A stretch of 58,127 bases of DNA from Victivallales bacterium (GCA_017548425.1 JAFZAB010000122.1:1-58127), one strand, 5' to 3'. Shown: positions 1 through 9,103, counted from the first letter of the stretch. Notes: generated from the sequence alone by a model not told the origin. Translations and numbers: made by a program.

Positions 1-59
1 AGTCCCTACTGGAGGAAATTCACGATTTTCTGATTGTCTTCAACAACGAGCAGTTTCAT
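1..59 (-). pseudogene. Start of an OmpR-type response regulator, cut by the window edge, with in-frame TAG
   Basis: Reading leftward from an ATG at 59-57, the translation is MKLLVVEDNQKIVNFLQ, then TAG at 8-6, then GGA-CT (Gly-Leu). The first 17 residues and the Gly-Leu after the stop match the usual opening of OmpR/PhoB receiver domains (beta-1 LLVVED with the acidic pair, then a helix ending FLQ-x-GL). The TAG stands exactly where the family has one variable residue. It could be a broken gene, a point mutation or a base error near a contig end. The gene would be divergent from the membrane sulfatase at 257. The rest lies outside the window. Confidence 0.5.
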
Positions 60-256
60 ATTGTCAATCCCATTGATTTCAGATGGTTCTTCTTTTACAT
101 CTACTCACTTTATCACGTTTTTCTTAATTTTCATCCATTTTTTATGCCATTAATTATATTTTAATAATCATGACATGTAAATTGCGGAACTATATACTAT
201 AGTTATTGTCCATGACTTTGACAAGACAATCCCATCTCCTCCTTAAAGGCTCATCC
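60..256. other. AT-rich divergent intergenic region
   Basis: This spacer separates the leftward response regulator start from the rightward membrane sulfatase. It is strongly AT-rich, especially 130-200, with a TATACT at 192-197 that could serve as a -10 box for the rightward gene. I could not find a convincing -35 partner at normal spacing. No repeat or hairpin of note. Confidence 0.3.
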
Positions 257-2152
257 ATGACCTTTCAATCATCACGACTGCCCCGTGCAGCCATGTTTTT
301 CATATTGCTCTGCCTGCTGGCCTTATGCATGACCGGCTGGTTCGCCCGCTTTGGGCCAGACGTCAAAACAGTCCATGGCTTCTTCTTTCTGACGAGTTCG
401 GCCATTGCCTATTCGGCCCTCTACATGCTTCCCGCCTTGCTTTTGCTCCTGCCGTCGCTTTGGTGCAAATCAGCGAAAACGGCCATGGCATGGTCCTGCC
501 TGAGCGCCATCGCCGGCGGAACGACATTGGTCATTTCCATGATTGACGCGGCCATCCTCTACCGTTATGGATACCACATCAACGGCCTTGTCATTAACCT
601 CTTATGCACACGCGGCGGCTTCCGATCTATGGGGCTAGACAGCGCCACGCTCGCTCCCGCCTTCATTCTCATCGCCGTCATCTACATCGTCTGTCTTGCT
701 ATCGGCTACGCCTGCTTCCATTGGAAGAAAATGGAAGCCGTCTTCGGAAAAATCTGCCGTCCCGCCATTCTGACGACATTGGCGGCCATTTGGGCCGTCG
801 CCTTCGGCTATTCGCTGCTCTGCACAGGCCATGCCGATTTCTTTGCGGACACGGAAATTCTCGCCCAGCAGGACGCCCTGCCCTATATTGTAACCGTCCG
901 GATGCGCAAGTTCCTTCGCAGTCTTGGCTTCAAAGAGCCTGACCGCAAGAAGATTCCCGCCTTTGCGGACGCGAATAGCGAAAAAGCCTCCCTGAAATAT
1001 CCACGGCAGGATATTGTCAGGAATCCCAACCGTAAGAAATACAACATCATATGGCTTGTCGCCGAATCGCTTCGCGCGGATTTTCTGAAAGAGGACATCA
1101 TGCCGCGCACATGGAATTTCGCGCAGACGGCATCTCGTTTCGCCAACCATTACAGCGGCGGCCATGGCACACGCCCCGCCATGTTTTCCATGTTCTACGG
1201 CCTCTACGGTCTCAATTGGGATGTCTTCATGAACCAAAGGCGCGGCCCCGTCTTCATCGACTGGCTGTTGGAGGACGACTATCAGTTCCTCTGCCAGACA
1301 TCCTCCGATTTCACCTATCCGGAATTCGACAAGACGATTTTCTCCGCCCTGCATCAAGATGTTCTTGTGGAAGTCGATGCAAAAACGCCATGGCAGAAGG
1401 ATGAAAAACTCATCGACGGCCTGCTCGCATTCGTGAAAAACCGTGACAAGTCACGGTCGTTCTTCACGTTCGGTTTCTTCGAAGCCACCCACGCCCCCTA
1501 TACCTTCCCTGAAGACGCCGTCATCCGGGAGGACTACATGCAGAAAATCAACTACGCGACCGTTTCCGCTAAAGACGCGCAACAGCTCTACAATCGCGAC
1601 TGTAATGCGGCGCATTATCTGGACATGTTGTTTGCAAAAGTCATCGCCATGTTGGACGATGATCCAGAGCTTCGCGACAATACAATTGTCGTCTTCACAG
1701 GCGACCATGGCGAAGAGTTCTTCGAAAAAGGCCGTTTGGGCCACAATTCGACGTTCAGCGAAGAGCAGATTCATATTCCGCTTATCATAAAGTTGCCAGG
1801 CGCAACACCTTCCGTCTGCGAGAAAATGACGCATCATACAGACATCGTCCCGACGCTTGCGCCATATCTCGGTGTCGAGACGCCTGCGGAAGAATACTGT
1901 CTCGGACATGATCTCATGGCGAACTATGACAGACAGTATTTCTTGGTCTGCGGCTGGAACCTTGCTGTGCTCGTCAACCACGATTACAAGTTCATGCTTC
2001 CCATGAGCATGAAAAGCGCGTTCAAAAGCAATGACCTGAAGCATCGCGACGATTCGCCCTGTACGGAGGAGGAAGACGATACATTCATCTCGCGCTTCGC
2101 CTCCCAACTGGCGGGAATCCAAGAGGAACTCCACCGCTTTATTGATCGCTAA
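257..2152 (+). CDS. Membrane-anchored sulfatase-fold phosphotransferase (YejM/PbgA or LtaS-like)
   Basis: The N-terminal third has five hydrophobic segments (about residues 13-29, 41-67, 74-100, 133-153, 169-187), followed by an alkaline phosphatase/sulfatase-fold periplasmic domain from about residue 262. Metal and nucleophile motifs are visible: AESLR (Glu 270), GGHGTRPA (Thr 305, likely nucleophile) and FTGDHGEEF (Asp 483, His 484), then LGHNS (His 496). This layout is that of YejM/PbgA and lipoteichoic acid synthase-like proteins; members add phosphoglycerol or phosphoethanolamine to envelope lipids or glycans, or regulate LPS in Gram-negatives. The substrate cannot be told here. The ATG at 257 is preferred because AAAGG (245-249) precedes it; in-frame starts at 206 (TTG) and 212 (ATG) lack a ribosome site and would add 15-17 residues. 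Confidence 0.8.
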   Translation: MTFQSSRLPRAAMFFILLCLLALCMTGWFARFGPDVKTVHGFFFLTSSAIAYSALYMLPALLLLLPSLWCKSAKTAMAWSCLSAIAGGTTLVISMIDAAILYRYGYHINGLVINLLCTRGGFRSMGLDSATLAPAFILIAVIYIVCLAIGYACFHWKKMEAVFGKICRPAILTTLAAIWAVAFGYSLLCTGHADFFADTEILAQQDALPYIVTVRMRKFLRSLGFKEPDRKKIPAFADANSEKASLKYPRQDIVRNPNRKKYNIIWLVAESLRADFLKEDIMPRTWNFAQTASRFANHYSGGHGTRPAMFSMFYGLYGLNWDVFMNQRRGPVFIDWLLEDDYQFLCQTSSDFTYPEFDKTIFSALHQDVLVEVDAKTPWQKDEKLIDGLLAFVKNRDKSRSFFTFGFFEATHAPYTFPEDAVIREDYMQKINYATVSAKDAQQLYNRDCNAAHYLDMLFAKVIAMLDDDPELRDNTIVVFTGDHGEEFFEKGRLGHNSTFSEEQIHIPLIIKLPGATPSVCEKMTHHTDIVPTLAPYLGVETPAEEYCLGHDLMANYDRQYFLVCGWNLAVLVNHDYKFMLPMSMKSAFKSNDLKHRDDSPCTEEEDDTFISRFASQLAGIQEELHRFIDR

Positions 2153-2161
2153 TGCGCTCAA

Positions 2162-2251
2162 TGATTAGTGGTTAGTGGTTGGTAGATTCTAGGATTCTAT
2201 ACTTCTAAACACTGCGAAGTAGCTAATCACTAACCACTAATCACTAGCCAC
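2162..2251. repeat. Inverted pair of 7-bp tandem repeats (TTAGTGG / CCACTAA)
   Basis: The left arm (2162-2183) is built from TTAGTGG words and the right arm (2224-2251) from their complement CACTAAC, so a transcript could fold into a long imperfect hairpin. The right arm touches the stop codon (2252-2254) of the leftward SGNH hydrolase. The two flanking genes converge here, so it may work as a terminator in both directions. Confidence 0.7.
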
Positions 2252-3157
2252 TTAGCTCCGCGGAGCGGAGTATTTCATTGCGATGCCGCGCAGGAATGCC
2301 GCGTCCTCCGCTTTGATTCCGCGTGGAGCCCACTTCAAGTCGCTGATGTCCTGTTGGAACAAATAGGCATAAAACAGGCAGCCAACCAAATAACGGCCGC
2401 GCACATTCAGATGGCTCGCGTCGCAACCGAACTTCCATTCATCCGTCTTCTTGTCCTTATGCCAGCCATAGCCATTATGGAGTGAACCTTCCTGATTCGG
2501 CAGATTCGGATAAACAGGATTCTTGTAATCAAAATTCGGATCGGGCAGCACGAGCTTGACGGGTTCTTCCTGATAGGCGGCCCAGACGGCATCGCCAGCG
2601 GGAAGAATCGGAGCGTTGAGCTTCTTGGAAAGCTCCGCAAATGCCTGACCGATTTTTTCGTTCATTTTCTCAGCGGTGAATTCATCGCCTTTTTTGAACA
2701 GATGATGGTCCGGACGATACGCCCATGTGCGATACAAAACGATTTTCGCCTGCGGAGCCAATTCCTTCACAAGTCCAAGAATATTATCTAGATACGGTTG
2801 CCACGTCTCCGGTTGGCTGGCCTGAAGGCTCTGCGACTGAATCGTCACAACGTCCCATTTTTCCGCCGTTAGATAGTCGCGTAGACTCATCGGCTTGCCA
2901 TCATATTTATATGGCTTGTGTTCGGGCTTCTCCTCCGATTTGAGATGCTCCTTCCAATGGCGTTCAAACGTGCAGCCGCCAATCTGCGCCATGCCGATGA
3001 CCGCTTTGGCCTTCCCATGATTTTCTATGATTTTCCGCAACAGGCTATGCGCGTTGACCGTATAGGAATTGCCAATCGACAGAAGCTTCAGCTCCGTCAA
3101 CGGCTCCGCCGATAGAGCGACTGACAGTGACATGAACAGAACCAGTTGGATTTTCAT
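2252..3157 (-). CDS. Exported SGNH/GDSL-like hydrolase (DUF4886 type)
   Basis: A 301-residue protein with a signal peptide (about 1-17). The block I motif is IGNSYT near residue 28, where the Ser would be the nucleophile, and block V is DASHLN (Asp 246, His 249), giving a Ser-His-Asp set as in SGNH esterases. The length and the GNSYT start fit the DUF4886 group, common in gut Bacteroidetes and Lentisphaerae and often near glycan-degrading genes. Deacetylation of a carbohydrate is a plausible role but the substrate is not shown. It lies 12 bp downstream of the 3170-3820 gene on the same strand, so the two are probably cotranscribed. Confidence 0.7.
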   Translation of the reverse strand: MKIQLVLFMSLSVALSAEPLTELKLLSIGNSYTVNAHSLLRKIIENHGKAKAVIGMAQIGGCTFERHWKEHLKSEEKPEHKPYKYDGKPMSLRDYLTAEKWDVVTIQSQSLQASQPETWQPYLDNILGLVKELAPQAKIVLYRTWAYRPDHHLFKKGDEFTAEKMNEKIGQAFAELSKKLNAPILPAGDAVWAAYQEEPVKLVLPDPNFDYKNPVYPNLPNQEGSLHNGYGWHKDKKTDEWKFGCDASHLNVRGRYLVGCLFYAYLFQQDISDLKWAPRGIKAEDAAFLRGIAMKYSAPRS

Positions 3158-3169
3158 GATTTACCTTAT

Positions 3170-3820
3170 TTATTTACTGATGACAGCGGTGATTTTGCCA
3201 TCCTGAACGGTCAGTGATTTCAACTTATGCGTCCATTCCGGAGCGTAATGATTCCGCAATTCATCTGCCTTGCTTTCAATCTTCTTGTTGACGTGATTGA
3301 CGATCCATTCCGGCAGCAAACGATCATCCACCTTGAAGGTCACAAGATGGAAGTTCCACGCCTTGTCGTCCATCTTCACATCCCAATAGAAATCACCGGA
3401 CACATAACGGCCTTCGAACATCGGAATCCGATCCAATTTCACATCTGTCGTGACGACGATTTTGTCGCCTTCGACACGGAAACGGGCCATCTCCTTCACT
3501 TGGCGCCCTTCATTGGCAACCGCCAGAAACTTGTCCAGATCGTCGCTTTCCAAGACAACGGTCGTATCACTGGTCGCCTTGCCGGAAAACGCCTGTTTGA
3601 CTTTGCGGTATGTAGGCTGAAGGCGTGCGGCATCTTCCTTGGTGACAACGACTTCAGGCAACGGCACACGTTCCTTCTTCGTCCATGCATTGCGTAGATC
3701 GCAGAACACCCACCACGCAATCAAGGCAATCGCAATGGCCAGCAGGATGATCGAACCGAAAATGATGCCCAGCCATTTCAGCCAGGCAGGCATCTTCTTC
3801 TTTTGAGGTTGTTTCGGCAT
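3170..3820 (-). CDS. Single-pass membrane protein of unknown function
   Basis: A 216-residue protein not assigned to a family. A Lys/Pro-rich N-terminus (PKQPQKKKMPAW) is followed by one strong hydrophobic segment at about 16-40, then a soluble domain of about 170 residues rich in beta-type sequence with an evenly spaced pattern (VVVTKED, TTVVLESDD, KIVVTTDVKLD, KITAVIS). The positive-inside rule puts the C-terminal domain outside the membrane. It precedes the SGNH hydrolase by 12 bp, so an envelope role is likely. No catalytic motif was recognised. Confidence 0.6.
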   Translation of the reverse strand: MPKQPQKKKMPAWLKWLGIIFGSIILLAIAIALIAWWVFCDLRNAWTKKERVPLPEVVVTKEDAARLQPTYRKVKQAFSGKATSDTTVVLESDDLDKFLAVANEGRQVKEMARFRVEGDKIVVTTDVKLDRIPMFEGRYVSGDFYWDVKMDDKAWNFHLVTFKVDDRLLPEWIVNHVNKKIESKADELRNHYAPEWTHKLKSLTVQDGKITAVISK

Positions 3821-3868
3821 GGTTATAGTAGTCGTTTCAAGTTTGTGTTTTCAATGGTGTTTTGGCAA

Positions 3869-3904
3869 AAAAAGGAGCAGAACAACGCCGTCCTGCTCCT
3901 TTTT
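3869..3904. terminator. Strong bidirectional intrinsic terminator
   Basis: A 12-bp perfect stem, AAAAAGGAGCAG (3869-3880) pairing with CTGCTCCTTTTT (3893-3904), around a 12-nt loop. A-runs on one side and T-runs on the other let it act on both strands. It sits 24 bp past the stop of the leftward GGGtGRT gene, whose operon it should end. Confidence 0.85.
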
Positions 3905-3928
3905 CATAAACAACCAAGCGGAGAAGAC

Positions 3929-4930
3929 TTACTTCTTCATCGCTTCTTCGACGGCGACGGCGACGGAAACGGTCGCACCGACCATCGGGTTGTTACCCAT
4001 GCCGATCAGGCCCATCATTTCAACGTGGGCGGGAACGGAGGAGGAACCGGCGAACTGGGCGTCGCTGTGCATACGGCCCATCGTATCGGTCATACCATAG
4101 GACGCAGGACCAGCGGCCATGTTGTCCGGATGGAGCGTACGGCCCGTGCCACCGCCGGAAGCGACGGAGAAGTACTTCTTGCCGCGCTCGTTGCATTCCT
4201 TCTTATACGTGCCAGCGACTGGATGCTGGAAACGCGTCGGATTCGTGGAGTTGCCCGTGATGGACACGTCAACGCTCTCCTGCCACATGATGGCGACGCC
4301 TTCGCGAACGTCGTCCGCGCCATAGCAACGGACAGCGGCCTTCGGGCCGTTGGAGAACGGAACTTCGCGCACGATCTGCAGCTTGCCGGTGAAGTAGTCG
4401 AATTTCGTCTCGACGTAGGTGAAGCCGTTGATGCGGCTGATGATGTAGGCGGCGTTCTTGCCCAAGCCGTTCAAGCAGACCTTCAACGGTTCTTTGCGGA
4501 CGACGTTGGCCTTCTTCGCGATGCCGATTGCGCCTTCGGCGGCGGCAAACGACTCATGGCCGGCGAGGAAGCAGAAGCACTTCGTCTCGTCACGAAGCAG
4601 CATCGCGCCCAGATTGCCGTGGCCAAGACCGACCTTGCGGTCGTCAGCGACGGAGCCGGGGATGCAGAAAGCCTGGAGGCCTTCGCCGATGGCTTCGGCC
4701 GCGTCGGCAGCCTTCTTGCAGCCTTTCTTCACGGCGATGGCGGCGCCAACCGTGTAGGCCCACTTCGCGTTTTCAAAACAGATCGGCTGGATGCCTTCCG
4801 TGATTTCGTAGGGGTTGAAGCCCTTGGCTTTGCAGATCTCAAGGCATTCTTCAATGCTGCCGATGCCATATTTCTTCAGAACAGCGAGAATCTGCGGTTC
4901 ACGACGATCATATGATTCAAAAAGTGCCAT
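3929..4930 (-). CDS. GGGtGRT protein
   Basis: The 333-residue sequence contains the name-giving motif GGGTGRT at residues 259-265, followed by a conserved Gly/Met-rich C-terminus (HSDAQFAGSSSVP, GLIGMGNNPMVGAT). The family is found in anaerobes, normally next to a NifU-like scaffold, as here; its biochemical role is unknown. Several Cys are present (EECLEIC, FCIPGS, KCFCFL) but no classical Fe-S spacing. The gene starts 14 bp after the upstream nifU-like stop; its AAGGAGG site overlaps the end of that gene, so the pair is one transcript. A strong terminator follows at 3869-3904. Confidence 0.85.
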   Translation of the reverse strand: MALFESYDRREPQILAVLKKYGIGSIEECLEICKAKGFNPYEITEGIQPICFENAKWAYTVGAAIAVKKGCKKAADAAEAIGEGLQAFCIPGSVADDRKVGLGHGNLGAMLLRDETKCFCFLAGHESFAAAEGAIGIAKKANVVRKEPLKVCLNGLGKNAAYIISRINGFTYVETKFDYFTGKLQIVREVPFSNGPKAAVRCYGADDVREGVAIMWQESVDVSITGNSTNPTRFQHPVAGTYKKECNERGKKYFSVASGGGTGRTLHPDNMAAGPASYGMTDTMGRMHSDAQFAGSSSVPAHVEMMGLIGMGNNPMVGATVSVAVAVEEAMKK

Positions 4931-4944
4931 GATGTTTGTCCTCC

Positions 4945-5643
4945 TTATGCCTTGCGCGGATCAATGCTCTTGACGGCACCATCTTCGGCGGTGGTACGGC
5001 CATACTTGCCCGTGGCCTTCGCCAATGCTTCGTTGGCGTCCATGCCTTTCTTGATGTTTTCCATCATGACGCCGAGCTTCACATATTCGTAGCCGATGAT
5101 TTCGTCGTTCTTGTCAAGGAAAATCTGCTTGACATAGCCTTCCGCCATTTCCAGATAGCGGGGGCCTTTCTCCAGCGTGCCGTACATCGTGCCGACCTGC
5201 GAACGGAGGCCTTTGCCCAAGTCTTCCAGACCCGCGCCGATGGCCAGACCGTTTTCACTGAAAGCGCTCTGCGTGCGGCCATAGACAATCTGCAGGAACA
5301 GTTCGCGCATCGCCGTGTTGATGGCGTCGCAGACCAAGTCCGTGTTCAACGCTTCAAGAATCGTCTTGCCGGGCAGGATTTCAGCGGCCATGGCGGCCGA
5401 ATGCGTCATGCCGGAGCAGCCGAGCGTCTCGACCAGAGCTTCCTTGATGACGCCTTTCTTGACGTTCAACGTCAGCTTGCAGCAGCCCTGCTGGGGGGCG
5501 CACCAGCCGATACCATGCGTGAAACCGGAGATATCCGCGATCTCCTTCGCCTGGTTCCACTGTCCTTCCTGCGGAATCGGGGCTGCGCCATGCTTGCATC
5601 CCTGGGCCACGCAGCACATCTGATCTACTTCGTGTGTGTTCAT
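4945..5643 (-). CDS. NifU/IscU-like iron-sulfur cluster assembly scaffold, GGGtGRT-associated type
   Basis: A 232-residue protein related to the N-terminal (IscU-type) scaffold domain. Cysteines sit in MCCVAQGC at the start, GWCAPQQGCC at about 47-55, LGCSGM at about 75 and TDLVCDAI at about 103; the last two correspond well to IscU ligands. The C-terminal half (GLEDLGKGLRSQVGTMYGT and on) is an extension absent from classical IscU. It is the first gene of the pair with the GGGtGRT protein; AAGGG lies before the ATG. It would hold Fe-S clusters in the cytoplasm, and may be served by a cysteine desulfurase such as the one at 43,211, though no direct link is shown. Confidence 0.8.
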   Translation of the reverse strand: MNTHEVDQMCCVAQGCKHGAAPIPQEGQWNQAKEIADISGFTHGIGWCAPQQGCCKLTLNVKKGVIKEALVETLGCSGMTHSAAMAAEILPGKTILEALNTDLVCDAINTAMRELFLQIVYGRTQSAFSENGLAIGAGLEDLGKGLRSQVGTMYGTLEKGPRYLEMAEGYVKQIFLDKNDEIIGYEYVKLGVMMENIKKGMDANEALAKATGKYGRTTAEDGAVKSIDPRKA

Positions 5644-5881
5644 CTGATCCCTTTGTTTGTTCTCTTGGTCATATTCGCTCGCCGCCCGTTACGACGGCAC
5701 GAAGAAATGAATTCTATTACTAAATTTAACCGTTAAGACGGCTTTTTCAATGTTTCTTGGAAGTTTCTTTGGCAACAACTGCTTCAAGACGTGTTTTCAA
5801 TGTTGATTTTCACGTTTCGCCGTTTACGTTATTCACGCAGTTTTTTCTTTGATTCCACTAAAATAAAGGATTGGCACAACC

Positions 5882-8800
5882 ATGCATCAACGCATCTACG
5901 ACATCTACCGCGAGCGCATCCACCGCATGCTCGGCAACGAAAACCGCAACATCTATCCGCAATCCATCCCGCTGAAGGCCATCTTCGCGAAGACGAAGGA
6001 TCCCGTTCCATTCAACGAACGGCTCAAATTGAAATATGCCGAAGCGACCGTCGGCATGCTGTGGGGCCATGAATGGGAAAGCGCATGGTTCCACGTCGGC
6101 GCCGTCGTTCCGAAAGAGTTCGCCGGCAAGACGTTGTGCCTCCGCATCCACACGGGCGGCGAATGCTGCGTATTCGATAAAAACGGCTGCCCCATCTATG
6201 GTCTGACAGGACACAGCCATTTCGACAACGCCTTCTACAAAGACCGTTTCGTTCTCGGCAAACTGAAGTCCGGAACGAAAATCGACTATTGGATCGAAGC
6301 CGCCGCCAACGGTCTTTTCGGCATCAACCAGCCCGCGCCGACAGATATCAATCCGCCGAAACCCATGGGCTCGTTCGACGCCTATATCCGCGAAATGTCG
6401 CTCAGTGTGTTCGATGAAGACGTCTATCACATGCTCGTCGATTTCCGCTGCCTCAACGAACTGTTGGACGCCTACGGCCTCAACGACTATCGCGGCAAGC
6501 AGCTTCTCGATCTCCTCAACAAGGCGATCGACCTGTACAACTACGATCCCGCCAACGCGAAGGCCGTCCGCAAGCTGTTTGCGGAGAAGATGTTCAACCG
6601 CCCCGCCATGGCCAGCGCCCTGACGGCCTGCTGCGTCGGCCATGCCCATATCGACGTCGGCTGGCTGTGGCCCGTCCGAGAAAGCATCCGCAAATGCGCC
6701 CGTACGTTCTCCAGCCAGATCGCCCTCATGGAGAAGTATCCGGACTACATCTTCGGCGAATCACAGGCACAGCTCTACCAGATGACGAAAGACAACTATC
6801 CCGAACTGTTTGAAAAAATCAAAAAACGCGTGAAGGAAGGACGTTGGGAGCTCCAAGGTGGCTGGTGGGTCGAGGCCGACTGCAATCTGATTTCCGGCGA
6901 ATCAATGGTTCGTCAGTTCCTCCACGGCAAGAATTTCTTCATGGACAATTTCGGCGTGAACGTCCGCAATCTGTGGATTCCGGACGTCTTTGGTTATTCC
7001 GCCTCCCTGCCGCAGATCATCCGCAAGGCGGATTGCGACTACTTCCTGACGCAGAAGATATCCTGGAGCCAAGTCAACTCCTTCCCGCACAACACGTTCC
7101 GTTGGATCGGTGTCGATGGTTCGGAAGTCTTGACGCACTTCCCGCCGGAAGATACCTATAATGAAGAATGCCGTCCACGTGAGCGCATCAACGGACAGAA
7201 CCGCTTCCGTGAAGCAGGCTATCTCGACCAATTCATGACGCTCATGGGCATCGGCGACGGCGGCGGCGGCCCGAGCGAAGATTTCGTCGAACGCAATAAC
7301 CGCATCAAGAATCTGGAAGGCGTTCCAAAAGCCGTCTATAAAAAGGCTTGCGACTTCTTTGAAGAACTCGCGCCGCGCAAAGACGAACTGCCCGTCTGGA
7401 ATGGCGAACTCTATCTGGAGCTCCATCGCGGCACGCTGACGACACAATCCCACACGAAACGCAACAATCGCAAATGCGAACAAGCATTGACGGCGTTGGA
7501 ATTTATCGCGTCCTGCCTGCCGAAGGCGAAATATCCCGCTGCCAAGCTGGACAAAGCATGGAAGACCGTGCTGCTCAATCAATTCCACGACATCATCCCA
7601 GGCTCCTCCATCGGTCTCGTCTATCAAACGACTGAAAAGGAGCATGCCGCCGTTCTCGCGATGGCCTCCGAAGAAATGGACAAAGCCGCTAAGACGTTGT
7701 TCAAGAAGAAAGCCGCCTCCGCCGTCATCGTCAACACGCTGCCCGTCGCATGGCACGGAACCATCGAACTGCCAAAGGCTTGGAAAGGCTGCGCGATTTG
7801 CAGCGACGATGGACAGCTGTTGCCGACGCAGGTCGAAAACGACCATGTCGTCGCGTTCGTCGTCGTCCAGCCGTCCTCCTTCCTCAACATCCGCCAGACG
7901 GAAGGCAAGGCCGCCGTCGTCAAGCAGTCGCGCAAACCAGTGTTGGAGAACGACTTCGTGAAATACACGTTTGACAAAAACGGCCAATTGGTCAGCGCCA
8001 TTGACAAACGCGACGGCCGTGAAATCCTTTCCGCTCCGGGCAACGTCCTGTCATTGTACTATGACCGCCCGAACAACTGGGAAGCGTGGGACGTCGATAT
8101 GTTCTATCCACGTGATTTCAAGGAACATCCGGAATGCGTCGCAATGGATCTGCCCGTCAACGGCCCCGCTCGTTCGTTCATGAAATTCACGTTCAAGACG
8201 GAACGCTCCGTCATCGAACAGACAGTCGTCTTGCGTCCGAACAGCACGCGGCTCGATTTCGTCACGCATGTCGATTGGCATGAACAGCGCGTCATGATGC
8301 GCACCGCCTTCCCCGTCGATGTCCATTCCGATTTCGCGACGTTCGACATCCAATACGCCTTCGTGAAGCGCCCCACCCACGACAATACCAGTTGGGAGGA
8401 AGCGAAATTCGAAACATGCGGACAACGCTACGCCGATCTTTCGCAGGACGACTACGGCGTCGCTCTTCTGAACGACTGCAAATACGGTTATCGCGTAAAA
8501 GGCAACGTGTTGGATCTGAATCTCCTCCGCTCGCCGAAGAATCCCGACTACAACGCCGACCAAGGCGAACATACCTTTATATATAGCTTCTTCCCGCACG
8601 CCGGCAACCATCTGGAAGGATGCGTTCCGGACGAAGCGGCCGTCCTCAACCGCGATCCGTATCTAGCCGAAGGCTACACCAACGACAAGGCGGAACCGCC
8701 CTGCACGGTCGAATCCGACAGCGTCAATCTGGAAGTCGTCAAGAAGGCCGAAAAGGATGATTCGACGATTCTGCGTCTTGTTGAAACCGCCGGCAAGCAT

Positions 8801-8953
8801 GCTACGGCTGTTCTGAAGCTGACGAATCCAAAGGCGAAAGTCTCCGTGACAAATCTCATCGAATGGGAGAAAGGCAAGACCCTTTCTGTTGAAAAAGGCT
8901 GTGTCACTCTCTCATTGAAGCCCTTCGAGATTCTGACGCTCCGTTTGGTGTAA
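5882..8953 (+). CDS. Alpha-mannosidase, glycoside hydrolase family 38
   Basis: A 1,023-residue protein with GH38 signatures: the zinc-binding HAHIDVGWLWPVRES (His 256, Asp 258), the nucleophile region LWIPDVFGYS (Asp 368) and the second zinc site in NQFHDIIPGSS near 570. An N-terminal beta domain (1-240), the catalytic barrel (about 245-520), a helical bundle and the C-terminal beta-sandwich fill the usual length. It has no signal peptide and so is expected in the cytoplasm, removing alpha-mannose from imported N-glycan or mannan fragments. AAAGGA at 5865-5870 lies 11 nt before the start. The 238-bp divergent spacer upstream shows no clear operator. Three GC hairpins follow the stop. Confidence 0.93.
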   Translation: MHQRIYDIYRERIHRMLGNENRNIYPQSIPLKAIFAKTKDPVPFNERLKLKYAEATVGMLWGHEWESAWFHVGAVVPKEFAGKTLCLRIHTGGECCVFDKNGCPIYGLTGHSHFDNAFYKDRFVLGKLKSGTKIDYWIEAAANGLFGINQPAPTDINPPKPMGSFDAYIREMSLSVFDEDVYHMLVDFRCLNELLDAYGLNDYRGKQLLDLLNKAIDLYNYDPANAKAVRKLFAEKMFNRPAMASALTACCVGHAHIDVGWLWPVRESIRKCARTFSSQIALMEKYPDYIFGESQAQLYQMTKDNYPELFEKIKKRVKEGRWELQGGWWVEADCNLISGESMVRQFLHGKNFFMDNFGVNVRNLWIPDVFGYSASLPQIIRKADCDYFLTQKISWSQVNSFPHNTFRWIGVDGSEVLTHFPPEDTYNEECRPRERINGQNRFREAGYLDQFMTLMGIGDGGGGPSEDFVERNNRIKNLEGVPKAVYKKACDFFEELAPRKDELPVWNGELYLELHRGTLTTQSHTKRNNRKCEQALTALEFIASCLPKAKYPAAKLDKAWKTVLLNQFHDIIPGSSIGLVYQTTEKEHAAVLAMASEEMDKAAKTLFKKKAASAVIVNTLPVAWHGTIELPKAWKGCAICSDDGQLLPTQVENDHVVAFVVVQPSSFLNIRQTEGKAAVVKQSRKPVLENDFVKYTFDKNGQLVSAIDKRDGREILSAPGNVLSLYYDRPNNWEAWDVDMFYPRDFKEHPECVAMDLPVNGPARSFMKFTFKTERSVIEQTVVLRPNSTRLDFVTHVDWHEQRVMMRTAFPVDVHSDFATFDIQYAFVKRPTHDNTSWEEAKFETCGQRYADLSQDDYGVALLNDCKYGYRVKGNVLDLNLLRSPKNPDYNADQGEHTFIYSFFPHAGNHLEGCVPDEAAVLNRDPYLAEGYTNDKAEPPCTVESDSVNLEVVKKAEKDDSTILRLVETAGKHATAVLKLTNPKAKVSVTNLIEWEKGKTLSVEKGCVTLSLKPFEILTLRLV

Positions 8954-8956
8954 GTA

Positions 8957-9043
8957 ACGACGGCGTCCCGCCGTCCGCATGTAGTAACGACGGCCTCCCG
9001 CCGTTGGTGGTATGAACAGCGGCATCTCACAATGAGACGCCGC
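8957..9043. repeat. Three GC-rich hairpins at the gene end (first has a copy at 36,804)
   Basis: Hairpin 1 (8959-8975) is GACGGCG-TCC-CGCCGTC; hairpin 2 (about 8988-9005) repeats the same unit in decayed form; hairpin 3 (9019-9043) is GCGGCATCTCA-CAA-TGAGACGCCGC with one mismatch. The unit ACGACGGCGTCCCGCCGT at 8957 is found in reverse complement just after another gene's stop at 36,823. The cluster lies between convergent genes, so bidirectional termination is the likely effect. Confidence 0.75.
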
Positions 9044-9071
9044 CGGCGGCGGTGTGGACACAAAACAAACA

Positions 9072-9103
9072 TTAGTGTTTATTCGTGTCCATTCGTGGTT
9101 TTC
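9072..9103. repeat. 10-bp tandem repeat (ATTCGTGTCC type) overlapping a gene end
   Basis: The words TTTATTCGTG-TCCATTCGTGG run through the 3' end of the leftward GH10-like gene and give it its stop codon (TAA, 9074-9072) and last codons. The same word occurs in the spaces at 22,925, 26,735 and 33,700. Confidence 0.6.

Noticed and set aside
1..59. TAG recoded as an amino acid
   Set aside because: TAG ends other intact genes in this DNA, including those at 50,550 and 35,875.
3803..4915. Long plus-strand frame opposite the GGGtGRT gene
   Set aside because: It is the mirror of a recognised gene, has no family resemblance, and spans that gene's terminator.
5728..5747. Terminator between the nifU-like and GH38 genes
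   Set aside because: The stem is only 4 bp (CCGT/ACGG), and the two genes diverge, so no transcript needs to end there.
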